From positions 1 through 51,435 of the forward strand of contig JAGNZC010000019.1 in assembly GCA_017984635.1 (NCBI GenBank): a stretch of DNA of 51,435 nt. The letters are read 5' to 3'. Shown here in pieces: positions 25,942 to 34,820 of this stretch (positions are counted from its first letter, which is position 1; each line of letters begins with the position of its first letter). Both the position numbers and the translations under genes were made by a program. The notes beneath the pieces were generated by a model. It did no database searches, had not been told where the DNA came from, and was given only the letters and a program-made list of their open reading frames with translations. This DNA comes from Crocinitomicaceae bacterium (GTDB taxonomy: Bacteria; Bacteroidota; Bacteroidia; Flavobacteriales_D; Crocinitomicaceae).

Positions 25942-28437
25942 ATGTTCAAGACATTCCTCACAATTAGTTTTTTATTCCTACTTATTACTGGTTTTTCTCA
26001 AGGAAAAGGAGGTCAAAATCCTGCTTCAAAAGGCGTTCAAGCCGATGGTGTAATTATCGGTAAAATAATGGATGATAGCACCAATAAGCCAATTGATTAT
26101 GCTTCTATAAAATTGTTTTCCATAAAAGATTCAACATTAAAAATGGGGATTTTTACCAACGCTGATGGGAAATTCAACCTGGAGCAAGTTCCTTATGGAA
26201 ATTATTATTTAAAAATTACGTACACGGGTTACGAAACAAAACAAATCTCAGATGTTGCAGTTTCTGCATCAATAAAGATTGCCAACATTGGAACGGTTCA
26301 ATTAAAACCTGTCAATTTTAAAGAAATTGGCGAAGTTAAAGTTGTTGGGAAACTAGATGTATTAAAAGCTGGTATTGATAAAAAGATTTACAATGTTGGA
26401 CAAGATTTATCGGTAAAAGGCGGTTCTGCAAATGATGTGTTGAACAACATTCCATCTGTTCAAGTCGATCAAGATGGCGGTGTAACATTAAGAGGCGATG
26501 GGGGAGTCACCATTTTGATTGATGGTCGCCCAAGTTCTTTGTCTGGAGGAAATGGTAAATCATTGCTTGACGCCTTGCCTGCTGGTTCAATTGATCGCAT
26601 TGAAATTGTGACTAATCCTTCTGCTAAATACGATCCAGACGGTACTTCAGGAATCATCAACATCGTTTTGAAAAAAAATAAATTAAAAGGCTTCAATGGT
26701 TTAATCAATGGAAGTATTGGTTCTGGAAATATCAAAACTGGAAATGCTGTGGATGGTTCTGTTTCTTTGAGCTATCGAAATTCTAAGTTCAATGTCTTTG
26801 GATCGTATACAGAACGTTACACGGAAGGCTATAGAGATAATTACTCGTATTCTCAAAAAATAAGTGCTGCCAACGATACGAATAAATTAATTCAAAATAG
26901 AGCAGGAACGGATTTAAATACGAGTCACACCTTCCGTTTAGGCGCTGAATATTATTTTAAACCAAGAAATGTATTGAGTTTTTCAACAACGGGAAGTTTA
27001 GGCGAACGAAATCGTTCTGGAGACCAATGGAATTCATCGTTTTCAGGTGAACAAACTCAAACGGCCTTGTGGAAACGCTATTCTTCTGATCCATCGCAAC
27101 AAAAAAATGCAGATTTCAATTTGAACTATAAATACGATTTAAAAAATGACCGAGGTAATTTAATTGTTGATGTGAATCAATCGTTAGGAGAAGATAACAT
27201 TCAAGGTTATTATACCCAAGGCTATTATAATTTTGATTACACACCTTTAGCGGCACAAGAGTCAAGACAGCAATTGAATAACAAAGAAAAAAACAATGTT
27301 ACTTCAGCACAATTAGATTTTACGTATTTGTTACCAAAGCAAAATGCTCGAATTGAAACGGGTGCAAAAATGATCGCACGTAGACAAAATGTAAACACGT
27401 ATTCTGAGGCCTACGATACTTTGTTAGGTGCTTTTGTAGAAAGTAACATGGCTAATTTTGAATACGCGTATGATGAAAATATTTTCAGTGCGTATGGAAT
27501 CTTTGGTCAACAACTAAAAAAATTCAAATATCAAGCGGGTGTTCGTTTAGAGAAAGCCTACCAAATTCCGAATTTAATTTCAGATACCATTCGCATTGTC
27601 AACGATTATTTTAATTTCTTCCCTTCAGCACACATTCGTTATGCTATAACAGATAAATCAGAAGTGAGTTTGAGTTATTCACGCAGAATCACACGTGCCA
27701 ATTCAGGCGATTTAAATCCATTTACAAGCTATGCAGATCCGTTCAATTTACGTGCTGGAAATCCCTACTTACAACCTGAATTTATTAATTCTTATGATTT
27801 AGGATACAGCATTGAAAAACAAAAATTCTCTTTTACTGGAAGTGTATTTTACCGCCAAACATCCGATATGATCACACGTTACCGTACAATAGATGAAAAC
27901 AATGTTTCAACGATGACAATGGTTAATTTATCCGGAAGTAATGCATATGGAGCTGAAATTGTGTTTGTTTTTAAACCTTATAAATGGTGGAGAAACACCT
28001 TCTCTTCCAATGCGAATTACACGGAATATTTATCGGATGGTTCTGTTCAAGTATTTAACAATGGCGGTTTTAACTGGAATTTTAAATGGTCATCTTCGGT
28101 TGAGTTTTGGAAGAGAACGGCAACGTTGCAGTTGAATGTCAACTACAATGGTCCGAGAGTTTCCGTCCTAGGTATTGCGCAACGTAGAGGTCCGATTGAC
28201 ATTTCTTTTGAAAAAACATTTAAAGATGGTAAATGGTCGTTAGGTGCTAGATGCACAGATATTTTAGACCGTCAAGGGTTTTATTTAGTGATCGATCAAC
28301 CATCCATTCAACAAGATACAGAGTTTAAATGGTTGACACGAAGATTTTACATCACCTTCTCGTATAAATTTGGGAAATTAGAAATGTCTAAAGGTTCCAA
28401 AGGTGGAGCAGGTGGCGATGGTGGTTTTGATATGTAA
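25942..28437 (+). CDS. Outer-membrane beta-barrel, TonB-dependent-receptor-like protein
   Basis: An 831-residue protein starting at the ATG 25942, which gives a signal peptide (MFKTFLTISFLFLLITGFSQ); an earlier in-frame ATG overlapping marR lacks one. Order: signal, CarboxypepD_reg-like domain (about 35-120, VIIGKIMDDSTNKPIDYASI), plug (about 140-235, with DVLNNIPSVQVDQDGGVTLRG and TILIDGRPSSL) and a barrel (OMP_b-brl_3 type) to the C-terminus. A Gly-rich tail (GGAGGDGGFDM) ends the protein. The family imports or binds ligands at the outer membrane; the ligand is unknown. Confidence 0.9.
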   Translation: MFKTFLTISFLFLLITGFSQGKGGQNPASKGVQADGVIIGKIMDDSTNKPIDYASIKLFSIKDSTLKMGIFTNADGKFNLEQVPYGNYYLKITYTGYETKQISDVAVSASIKIANIGTVQLKPVNFKEIGEVKVVGKLDVLKAGIDKKIYNVGQDLSVKGGSANDVLNNIPSVQVDQDGGVTLRGDGGVTILIDGRPSSLSGGNGKSLLDALPAGSIDRIEIVTNPSAKYDPDGTSGIINIVLKKNKLKGFNGLINGSIGSGNIKTGNAVDGSVSLSYRNSKFNVFGSYTERYTEGYRDNYSYSQKISAANDTNKLIQNRAGTDLNTSHTFRLGAEYYFKPRNVLSFSTTGSLGERNRSGDQWNSSFSGEQTQTALWKRYSSDPSQQKNADFNLNYKYDLKNDRGNLIVDVNQSLGEDNIQGYYTQGYYNFDYTPLAAQESRQQLNNKEKNNVTSAQLDFTYLLPKQNARIETGAKMIARRQNVNTYSEAYDTLLGAFVESNMANFEYAYDENIFSAYGIFGQQLKKFKYQAGVRLEKAYQIPNLISDTIRIVNDYFNFFPSAHIRYAITDKSEVSLSYSRRITRANSGDLNPFTSYADPFNLRAGNPYLQPEFINSYDLGYSIEKQKFSFTGSVFYRQTSDMITRYRTIDENNVSTMTMVNLSGSNAYGAEIVFVFKPYKWWRNTFSSNANYTEYLSDGSVQVFNNGGFNWNFKWSSSVEFWKRTATLQLNVNYNGPRVSVLGIAQRRGPIDISFEKTFKDGKWSLGARCTDILDRQGFYLVIDQPSIQQDTEFKWLTRRFYITFSYKFGKLEMSKGSKGGAGGDGGFDM

Positions 28438-28455
28438 TTGTTAAATAGTTGAAGG

Positions 28456-29043
28456 ATGCGTTTTAATTTATCGGAAATAACAGAATTAATTAAAAGTAGG
28501 AGAACGATTTATCCTGAGCAATTCAGTGATCGAAAAGTTCACAAAGAACAAATAGATTTGATTCTGAACAATGCTCAATGGGCACCAACGCATGGCAATA
28601 CGCAGCCTTGGCGCTTTAAAGTGTTTATGGAGGAAGGTCGCCAAGTGTTAAGTGATTTTTTAGCAGAAACGTATTTGAAGTTAACGCCACCGGAAGCACA
28701 AAACGACCTAAAATTGGCTAAAATGATGAAACGTCCGATGCAAGCATCTGCAATTATTGCAGTTTGTATGGAACGCCAGCCATCTGAAAAGATTTTAGAA
28801 ATCGAAGAAATTGAAGCTGTTGCGTGCGCCATTCAAAACATGCATTTAACGTGTACCGCTTATGGTTTAGGAGGTTTTTGGGCGACACCAAAATTAATCT
28901 ATTCGCAAGAAATGAATGAATTTTTAAAGATTGGTGCGAAAGATAAATGCTTGGGCTTGTTCTACATTGGTTATCCGGCAATTGATTGGCCAGAAGCGCA
29001 CAGAAAACCGCTTGAATATACGACCGAATGGATCAATGGTTGA
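28456..29043 (+). CDS. Nitroreductase family protein
   Basis: A 195-residue FMN-dependent oxidoreductase: LIKSRRTIYPEQFSDRKV, NNAQWAPTHGNTQPWRFKVF for flavin binding, AVACAIQNMHLTCTAYGLGGFWATP and LGLFYIGYP are standard features. It is cytoplasmic and dimeric in known members. It follows the barrel gene by 18 bp and may share its transcript. The physiological substrate is unknown. Confidence 0.92.
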   Translation: MRFNLSEITELIKSRRTIYPEQFSDRKVHKEQIDLILNNAQWAPTHGNTQPWRFKVFMEEGRQVLSDFLAETYLKLTPPEAQNDLKLAKMMKRPMQASAIIAVCMERQPSEKILEIEEIEAVACAIQNMHLTCTAYGLGGFWATPKLIYSQEMNEFLKIGAKDKCLGLFYIGYPAIDWPEAHRKPLEYTTEWING

Positions 29044-29098
29044 TACATTTTAATCAATCCAATAAAATAGATTACTAAAAAATGCGTTTTTTGTAAGG

Positions 29099-29881
29099 AT
29101 GAATAAGATTCGAATTTTTCTCTTTTTATGTTGCTCATTTCAGCTTTTTGTTCTTTTCGGACAAGAAGAGGACGATGACTCTTACGAGAAAAAAGACAAA
29201 TTCCCCTCTTATTTTGGGTTTCAAGTGCGACCGCTTTTACCAACGCAATTCATTGGAAACCCAATTACGACTATTCAACAGCCCGTTTTTTCTTCATCAT
29301 TGACACAAACCTATGGGTATTCAATTGGTGGAATTGTTAGGGCTGGTTTCACAAAACGATTGGCGGTAGAAACCGGCATTCATTACAACATTCGGAAATT
29401 TGATGTCGACATGTCTATTCCTGATTCTGCCTTGTATGCAAAAAATGACTTAACCTTTATAACATTTGAAATCCCAATTAATTTATTGGTGTACATTCAA
29501 ATGAGTAAAAAAGTCTATGCTTCAACAGCATTGGGTGTTGCAATGACCTTTAAACCAACAGATGTTGGGATTTTAACCTTGCCAGGTGGCTCCAATACCT
29601 TTGCACATACAGGATTTGCACAGCGCAAATTTGTACTCGATTTTGATGCGCATTTTGGCGTTGAATACAGAACCGAAAAAAAAGGTTTTTTCTATTTAGG
29701 CGGCGCAGCTAAAATCCCCTTTTCGCCCTTGTTTGATTTAATTGCAACCTACAAATACCAAGGAAATAAAACAACCTATTACGGCGTGGTGGATGGTTCG
29801 TTTTTGGCGATTGAATTAAAGTACTTTTTCCACAATACGCGCAACAAAGGCGAACAATTTAAACCCGGACCAATAGAATGA
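29099..29881 (+). CDS. Outer-membrane beta-barrel protein (unknown)
   Basis: A 260-residue protein with a signal peptide (cut near LFGQ) and an acidic start to the mature part (EEDDDSYEKK). Alternating hydrophobic segments such as YGYSIGGIVRAGFTKRLAVETGIHY (in parts) and FVLDFDAHFGVEYRT match the small OmpA-like/PorT-like eight-strand barrels of Bacteroidota. No ligand or role can be named. The stop overlaps the cupin start (ATGA). Confidence 0.75.
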   Translation: MNKIRIFLFLCCSFQLFVLFGQEEDDDSYEKKDKFPSYFGFQVRPLLPTQFIGNPITTIQQPVFSSSLTQTYGYSIGGIVRAGFTKRLAVETGIHYNIRKFDVDMSIPDSALYAKNDLTFITFEIPINLLVYIQMSKKVYASTALGVAMTFKPTDVGILTLPGGSNTFAHTGFAQRKFVLDFDAHFGVEYRTEKKGFFYLGGAAKIPFSPLFDLIATYKYQGNKTTYYGVVDGSFLAIELKYFFHNTRNKGEQFKPGPIE

Positions 29882-30363
29882 GTCAGCAAAGAATACAAGA
29901 GCTTGTCACCAAATTTAACCTGCAAGCACATCCAGAAGGAGGTTTTTATTCAGAAACCTACCGTTCAGATCAACTTACTGCTTCCCAAGATCGAAATCTA
30001 GTAACGTGTATCTACTTTTTGTTAACGTCGGAAAATGTATCTAATTTTCACCGCATAAAAAGTGATGAAATGTGGTTTTTTCACGAAGGAAGTTCCTTAA
30101 CCGTTCACACCTTAGACCCACAAAATGGCCATCTTCAACATGCTGTAGGCAATGAAATTCAAAAAGGACAAACCCCACAATTAGTTGTTCCAAAAAACAC
30201 CATCTTTGGTTCTTCCGTAACCGATGAAAACAGCTATTCGTTTGTGTCGTGTGTGGTTGCACCAGGCTTTGATTTCAATGATTTCGAATTGTTCACCCGA
30301 GATGCATTGTTAGAAGAATATCCTGAGGAATTTACAATTATTGAGCGTTTGACGGTTGGTTGA
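29878..30363 (+). CDS. DUF985 cupin-domain protein
   Basis: A 161-residue RmlC-like cupin. The DUF985 pattern is clear: LVTKFNLQAHPEGGFYSETYR, NFHRIKSDEMWFFHEGSSL (in parts), LVVPKNTIFGS and VAPGFDFNDFELF. The conserved His and Glu of the cupin pocket are present in HRIKSDEMWFFHEG. The biochemical role is unestablished. It is the last chromosomal gene before the cassette-like region. Confidence 0.88.
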   Translation: MSQQRIQELVTKFNLQAHPEGGFYSETYRSDQLTASQDRNLVTCIYFLLTSENVSNFHRIKSDEMWFFHEGSSLTVHTLDPQNGHLQHAVGNEIQKGQTPQLVVPKNTIFGSSVTDENSYSFVSCVVAPGFDFNDFELFTRDALLEEYPEEFTIIERLTVG

Positions 30364-30603
30364 TTGTTCTTTTTTAAAAGTTTTCAAAATATGATATTGA
30401 AAGCGTAAAAGTATTGGGTGCAATTTGGAAATATAATTTAAACCACTATATTGAATTGTATTACAAATAAAAACGCATGAAACCACCACAGTTAATTATC
30501 TCTTATACGAACGTTTTTCGTTTGAAAATAGTTTCATTGTTGAATTTTAGTGGGTTAAGAAATATGAATATAGTGGGGGTTTACGCAATGCGTAAATAAA
30601 CTA
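30364..30603. other. AT-rich spacer before the cassette-like block
   Basis: No gene is visible. The notable element is a perfect palindrome, TTTACGCA-A-TGCGTAAA at 30580-30596, ending 7 bp before the GTTATGGTC that begins the first block. No consensus promoter for the following gene was seen. Confidence 0.5.
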
Positions 30604-30638
30604 GTTATGGTCAAGTTAAACGAACACAGTAAAAACCT

Positions 30639-32408
30639 ATGAAAAGAATTACAGCAATTTTAATCCTGACATTTGTAAGTCAATTCAACACATCATTCGC
30701 CCAGACAAAAACACCCTATCAAAAGAAAGTTGACCAAATTATGACGGAAATGTGTAAGGCAATCGGAGTCGAAAGTTCTTTAATTCAAATGGCGGTTAAA
30801 TTAAATGATTGGGATATTGTTCGAACTTCACAGGATTTAGCGTTTAAATCGAAAATGCTTGACCGAAACGAATTACTCGTAATAATATTAGCAACCGAAC
30901 AAAAGTTGAAAGACGCTGAAAAGTTGAAGAACAGTGTTGATTTAAAAATTGATGCTGAAAAAAAAGCGAAAGAAGACAATGAAAAGATGTTGATTGAAGA
31001 AAAGAAGCAAAAAGAAATTCAAATTCAAGAAGAAAAGAAAAAGCAAGAACAGATTGCATTACAAAAGGAGCGAGAATTGCAAAATGCTCGAAGAATTGAA
31101 GAGGAAAAAAAACAGTATTTTGATAATTCAGACTATGTATCAATAATAAATGACGTTTCTACCAAATTTGATAATTGGCTAAAAAAAGGAGAATTTGAAA
31201 AAACTGAAGATTTCAATAATCGTTTAGAATTTAGACAAATGATTTTCGATAGTATTTGTCATAAAATAATTTTAGAGGAAATTGATCACCAAATGAATCC
31301 AGAAATTGAACTTGGACAATACAATCCTGATAAAGAATATTTTCCAGTTGTTATTTCATATAGAAAACTAAATTTTAAAGATACCATCAACATAAATATT
31401 GCAGATGCTGAAAAATTCAAAAATCAAACACAATCTTATAGTATAATTTTCTCTGAAAAAGAACAGGATTGGACTATTATTGATTATTATTTTTCACCAT
31501 TGAGAATGTATGTTAAAAATGTTGGAGATAAACCTCTGATTGAAATAATCGTGCCATATGACACGCCACATTCTCCCTTAAACTTATCTACTAAAGAAAT
31601 GAAATTGTCATATTATAATTTTGAGGAACTTAATTATCAATTTGATAAATATGAACAAAAACGTGCTCAATTTCTTAAAGAGAAAAAGTTGAAGGATTTT
31701 CAAAATTCAGTTAAAAAGGCGGAAGATTTTGAAAAATCTGGAAATCTTCAAGAATCTCTAAAATTTTACAAAAATGCTCTTGTTATAGACCCAAATTCAT
31801 CTTCTGTTCAAAGTAAAACAACTGAAATCACAAATAAAATCAATGAAATCAATCGGTCAAAACTTATTTTAGAGGCAGAGGAACTTTACAAGAATGGTAA
31901 ACTAACAAGTAGTATGCAAAAGTATTTAGAAGCGAACAAAATTCGTAATTCAAAAGAAATTACAGATTTGATATCAATCATTGAAAATTCTATTTCTTCA
32001 TCAAAACAGAAACACTATGAGCTTTTATCGCAATACAATAAAGCCGAAGGAAGTCAGTCTTTATCAAAATACTCTAAAATGAATGATGATTTAGAGAATC
32101 TAAAAAATGGATATGGACTGAAATACAATATTTGTTTAGACACAATCAATTCCAAAATAAACAATCAAAAATCAAATATTAAAACACAGTATGCTGAGTA
32201 TTTAAAAAGTCAAAACAAGGAAGTTTGGTCAGATGAAAACGGAAAAATACTTGATTTAATCACTTCATTTAATGTCGATTATCAAAAGTTAAAAACATTT
32301 GAAAACAACATTTTTAAAGCACTTCAAAATGAAGATAAGAAATTTTTAAAAATTCTTAAAGAAGATAATATAAACGACATTATTGAAACAGTAATTAAAA
32401 CGAATTGA
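30639..32408 (+). CDS. Secreted coiled-coil/TPR protein (unknown)
   Basis: A 589-residue protein with a signal peptide (cut near FAQ). Residues about 85-175 are a highly charged Lys/Glu coiled coil (KKQKEIQIQEEKKKQEQIA). The middle (about 170-340) is an unrecognised domain. About 355-400 looks like a TPR pair (AEDFEKSGNLQESLKFYKNA, LVIDPNSSSV), with another TPR-like helix pair near 410-440 and further coiled coil to the end. It is probably periplasmic. No function can be given. It is the first gene of cassette-like block 1. Confidence 0.7.
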   Translation: MKRITAILILTFVSQFNTSFAQTKTPYQKKVDQIMTEMCKAIGVESSLIQMAVKLNDWDIVRTSQDLAFKSKMLDRNELLVIILATEQKLKDAEKLKNSVDLKIDAEKKAKEDNEKMLIEEKKQKEIQIQEEKKKQEQIALQKERELQNARRIEEEKKQYFDNSDYVSIINDVSTKFDNWLKKGEFEKTEDFNNRLEFRQMIFDSICHKIILEEIDHQMNPEIELGQYNPDKEYFPVVISYRKLNFKDTININIADAEKFKNQTQSYSIIFSEKEQDWTIIDYYFSPLRMYVKNVGDKPLIEIIVPYDTPHSPLNLSTKEMKLSYYNFEELNYQFDKYEQKRAQFLKEKKLKDFQNSVKKAEDFEKSGNLQESLKFYKNALVIDPNSSSVQSKTTEITNKINEINRSKLILEAEELYKNGKLTSSMQKYLEANKIRNSKEITDLISIIENSISSSKQKHYELLSQYNKAEGSQSLSKYSKMNDDLENLKNGYGLKYNICLDTINSKINNQKSNIKTQYAEYLKSQNKEVWSDENGKILDLITSFNVDYQKLKTFENNIFKALQNEDKKFLKILKEDNINDIIETVIKTN

Positions 32409-32409
32409 T

Positions 32410-32676
32410 ATGAATGCTAAAAAACACTACATATGGCAACTAGCTTCTTTTCTGCATAGTTTTTCTATGACAATGTCAGGAGAAGAATTGGCAGACCACT
32501 TGAACCGTAATAATTTTATGACAAGCTACGGTTCACAATACCAAGGAGGTCGAGGAACATATACTTTGATTAGAGAAACATGGAAATGGGTTCAGAACGA
32601 TTTAGGTTTACCAAACGAAGCACGAAAAATTGCTGAGGCATTTGTAAAACCTGATGGATCATTTGCATACGAATAA
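32410..32676 (+). CDS. Small conserved protein of unknown function
   Basis: An 88-residue, probably cytoplasmic protein starting one base after the preceding stop. The middle (MTMSGEELADHLNRNNFMTS, then YGSQYQGGRGTYTLIRETWKWV) reads like a compact helical domain, possibly DNA-binding, followed by LGLPNEARKIAEAFVKPDGS. I have a sense of similar small proteins elsewhere in Bacteroidota but cannot name a family. It is the last gene before the hairpin site. Confidence 0.7.
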   Translation: MNAKKHYIWQLASFLHSFSMTMSGEELADHLNRNNFMTSYGSQYQGGRGTYTLIRETWKWVQNDLGLPNEARKIAEAFVKPDGSFAYE

Positions 32677-32684
32677 TAAAACCA

Positions 32685-32764
32685 GACCATAACAAACGCT
32701 TAGCTCCATTTTTCTGCCGCAGGCGCAACACAGAAAAACGGCGCCAAGCGTCAGCCGTTATGCC
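32685..32764 (+). repeat. attC-like imperfect hairpin between the two cassette-like blocks
   Basis: Outer arms CATAAC (32688-32693) and GTTATG (32757-32762) pair over 6 bp. After unpaired spacers (2 nt left, 5 nt right) a long inner stem pairs 32696-32716 with 32731-32751: ACGCTT/AAGCGT, then a region with three mismatches, then TTTTTCTG/CAGAAAAA, with a 14-nt loop. Conserved AAC and GTT ends, unpaired spacers and a variable terminal loop are the known layout of integron attC sites. The strict GTTRRRY core is not matched (GTTATGC). Confidence 0.65.
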
Positions 32765-32800
32765 TTATGCTATTGCAGAACCTTAGAAAAATAAAAATTA

Positions 32801-33328
32801 ATGGAAAATTTATACTTTATTAGTGGAATACACGGCGTTGGAAAAGGGACAATCTGCAAAAAAATCATTTCACTTCATAATTTTGTACATTTATCAGCAA
32901 GTGAAGTTCTTAAATGGGAAGAAATTAGCTCATTGGAAAATAAAAAGGTTAAAGACTTTAAACTTTCTCAAAATAGATTACTAAACAATCTAAATCAAAT
33001 AATTGATTCAAGCAAAAAATATCTTTTAGATGGTCATTTTTGCTTATTAAATTCAGAAAACAAGCCTGAAAAAATTAACAAAGAAACATTTATCGAACTA
33101 AATCCAAAAGCATTTATCATAGTAGTTGATAAAATAGAATTAATAAAAGATCGATTAGAAAGAAGAGATAATAAATCTTATGACATAGAAATATTGCGTA
33201 AATGCCAAGATTTAGAATTAGAATATTCGATGTCTTTGTCAAAAGAATTAAATATACCTATCATAAAAGTAACAAACGGAGACATTCAAAACTTATTAAT
33301 TTTTTTAAAAAATGAGAGTATTACTTGA
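32801..33328 (+). CDS. P-loop kinase-like ATP-binding protein
   Basis: A 175-residue protein with a Walker A motif at its start (ISGIHGVGKGT, about 8-18), resembling adenylate-kinase-like P-loop kinases. Later features fit: LLDGHFCLL near 75-84 as Walker B-like strand, and DRLERRDNKSYDIEIL as an Arg-rich lid-like region. The substrate is unknown. It is the first gene of block 2 and overlaps the PIN gene by 17 bp, so it probably belongs to the same functional unit. Confidence 0.8.
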   Translation: MENLYFISGIHGVGKGTICKKIISLHNFVHLSASEVLKWEEISSLENKKVKDFKLSQNRLLNNLNQIIDSSKKYLLDGHFCLLNSENKPEKINKETFIELNPKAFIIVVDKIELIKDRLERRDNKSYDIEILRKCQDLELEYSMSLSKELNIPIIKVTNGDIQNLLIFLKNESIT

Positions 33329-34820
33329 TACAAATATAATTATTCATCGAGAAGCTAGTAAAATTTATAATCAAGACATCGGATTGCTTTTTAATTGGCT
33401 TGATAGATTGCATATTGAAAAATGTGTTTCTCCTTTTAGTTTGGAAGAGATAAATTCATATCGAGATGAAGAAGTCGTAAATACGATGACAATCAAACTT
33501 GAAAATTATAATGTTCTAAAAACAGAATCTCCAGAAACTGAAGTGATTCAGCAAATTAGAGTCAATGACAAGAATAGAAATGATTTTATTGATACAAGTT
33601 TATTAAAAGAAGTCCATAGTGGAAGAATCGATTATTTAATTACTGAAGATCGTGGTATTCATAGAAAAGCTAAACTTCTCGGAATTTCAGAAAAAATTTA
33701 TAAAATAGATTCTTTTTTAGAGAAAGCAATAGCCGAAAATCCAGAATTAAAAGAATATCAGGTTTTAGCCGTAAAAAAAGATTATTTTGGTAATATTAAT
33801 CTTAAAGACGAATTCTTTAATTCATTTTTAGAAGATTACAAAGAGTTTGAAAGTTGGTTTAATAAAAAGTCAGACAATATTTCTTATGTATGTATTACAG
33901 ATGGTTTGGTAAGAGCCTTTCTTTATTTAAAAGTTGAGGAATTAAATAGCGAAACATATAACGACATTACACCTAAATTTGAACCAAAAAGAAGATTAAA
34001 AATTGGAACATTTAAAGTTACATCAACAGGTTACAAATTAGGAGAAAGATTTTTGAAAATAATTTTTGATAATGCAATCTCATATAATGTTGAAGAAATA
34101 TATGTTACAATTTTTGATAAAAGAGAAGAACAGCAAAGACTTATAAATTTATTAGAAGAATGGGGATTTGTTTTTTGGGGACAAAAAGAAACTCAAAATG
34201 GTACAGAAAATGTATATATTAAAGATTTTACTAAAAAAACGGACCTTGAAAATCCAAAATTTCACTATCCATTTATTTCAATAAATAATAATCAAAAATT
34301 TATTGTTCCAATATATCCAGAATATCATACAGAATTATTTCCTGATTCAATATTAAATAATGAGTCTCCAAATGATTTTGTAGAAAATGAACCTCACAGA
34401 AATGCTCTAAAAAAAATATACATTTCTCGTTCTTATAAAAGAAATTTAAATCGAGGAGATTTATTAATTTTTTACAGAACTGGTGGTCATTATCAAGGTG
34501 TTGTTTCAACATTAGGTATAGTTGAAAGCGTCATAACAGAAATAAGAGACGAAGCTCATTTTATTGAATTATGTAGAAAAAGAAGTGTCTTTAATGATAA
34601 AGAACTAAGCAAGTATTGGAATTGGACATCTAATAATAGACCATTTATTGTAAACTTTTTATATGTTGATTCTTTTCCGATGCCAAAAGTTAATTTAAAA
34701 AGATTACGTGAATTAAATATTATTAATGAAGCACCAAGAGGCTTTGAATTAATAGAAAATCGTAAGTTTGTAGAAATCTTAAATGAAGCAAGAGCAAATG
34801 GAAGTTATATTGTCGATTAA
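33312..34820 (+). CDS. PIN-domain nuclease with GNAT-like and EVE/ASCH-like domains
   Basis: A 502-residue multidomain protein. The N-terminal PIN domain (about 1-135) has the acidic set of PIN RNases: D6 in LLDTNIIIH, E45/E46 in SLEEINSY, D94 in DFIDTSLL and D113 in ITEDRGIHRKA. Residues about 150-305 resemble a GNAT acetyltransferase fold (LKIGTFKVTSTGYKLGERF, FDKREEQQRLINLLEEWGF) with a weak acetyl-CoA loop. Residues about 365-500 (SRSYKRNLNRGDLLIFYRTG, GVVSTLGIVES) resemble an EVE/PUA-like nucleotide-binding domain. It may cut RNA under control of the C-terminal domain; this is inference. It overlaps both neighbours. Confidence 0.8.
   Translation: MRVLLDTNIIIHREASKIYNQDIGLLFNWLDRLHIEKCVSPFSLEEINSYRDEEVVNTMTIKLENYNVLKTESPETEVIQQIRVNDKNRNDFIDTSLLKEVHSGRIDYLITEDRGIHRKAKLLGISEKIYKIDSFLEKAIAENPELKEYQVLAVKKDYFGNINLKDEFFNSFLEDYKEFESWFNKKSDNISYVCITDGLVRAFLYLKVEELNSETYNDITPKFEPKRRLKIGTFKVTSTGYKLGERFLKIIFDNAISYNVEEIYVTIFDKREEQQRLINLLEEWGFVFWGQKETQNGTENVYIKDFTKKTDLENPKFHYPFISINNNQKFIVPIYPEYHTELFPDSILNNESPNDFVENEPHRNALKKIYISRSYKRNLNRGDLLIFYRTGGHYQGVVSTLGIVESVITEIRDEAHFIELCRKRSVFNDKELSKYWNWTSNNRPFIVNFLYVDSFPMPKVNLKRLRELNIINEAPRGFELIENRKFVEILNEARANGSYIVD

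Larger units (their letters stand above)
30604..32756 (+). mobile_element. Integron-cassette-like block 1
   Basis: The block begins with GTTATGGTC (30604-30612) and its genes end at 32676, 8 bp before the exact reverse complement GACCATAAC (32685-32693). In an integron cassette the first bases of the linear cassette pair with the RYYYAAC-type box of its own attC site, which is what is seen here. The block has two plus-strand genes and the left and central parts of the hairpin site at 32685-32764. No integrase or transposase is present. The cassette reading is inference from the repeat logic. Confidence 0.65.
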
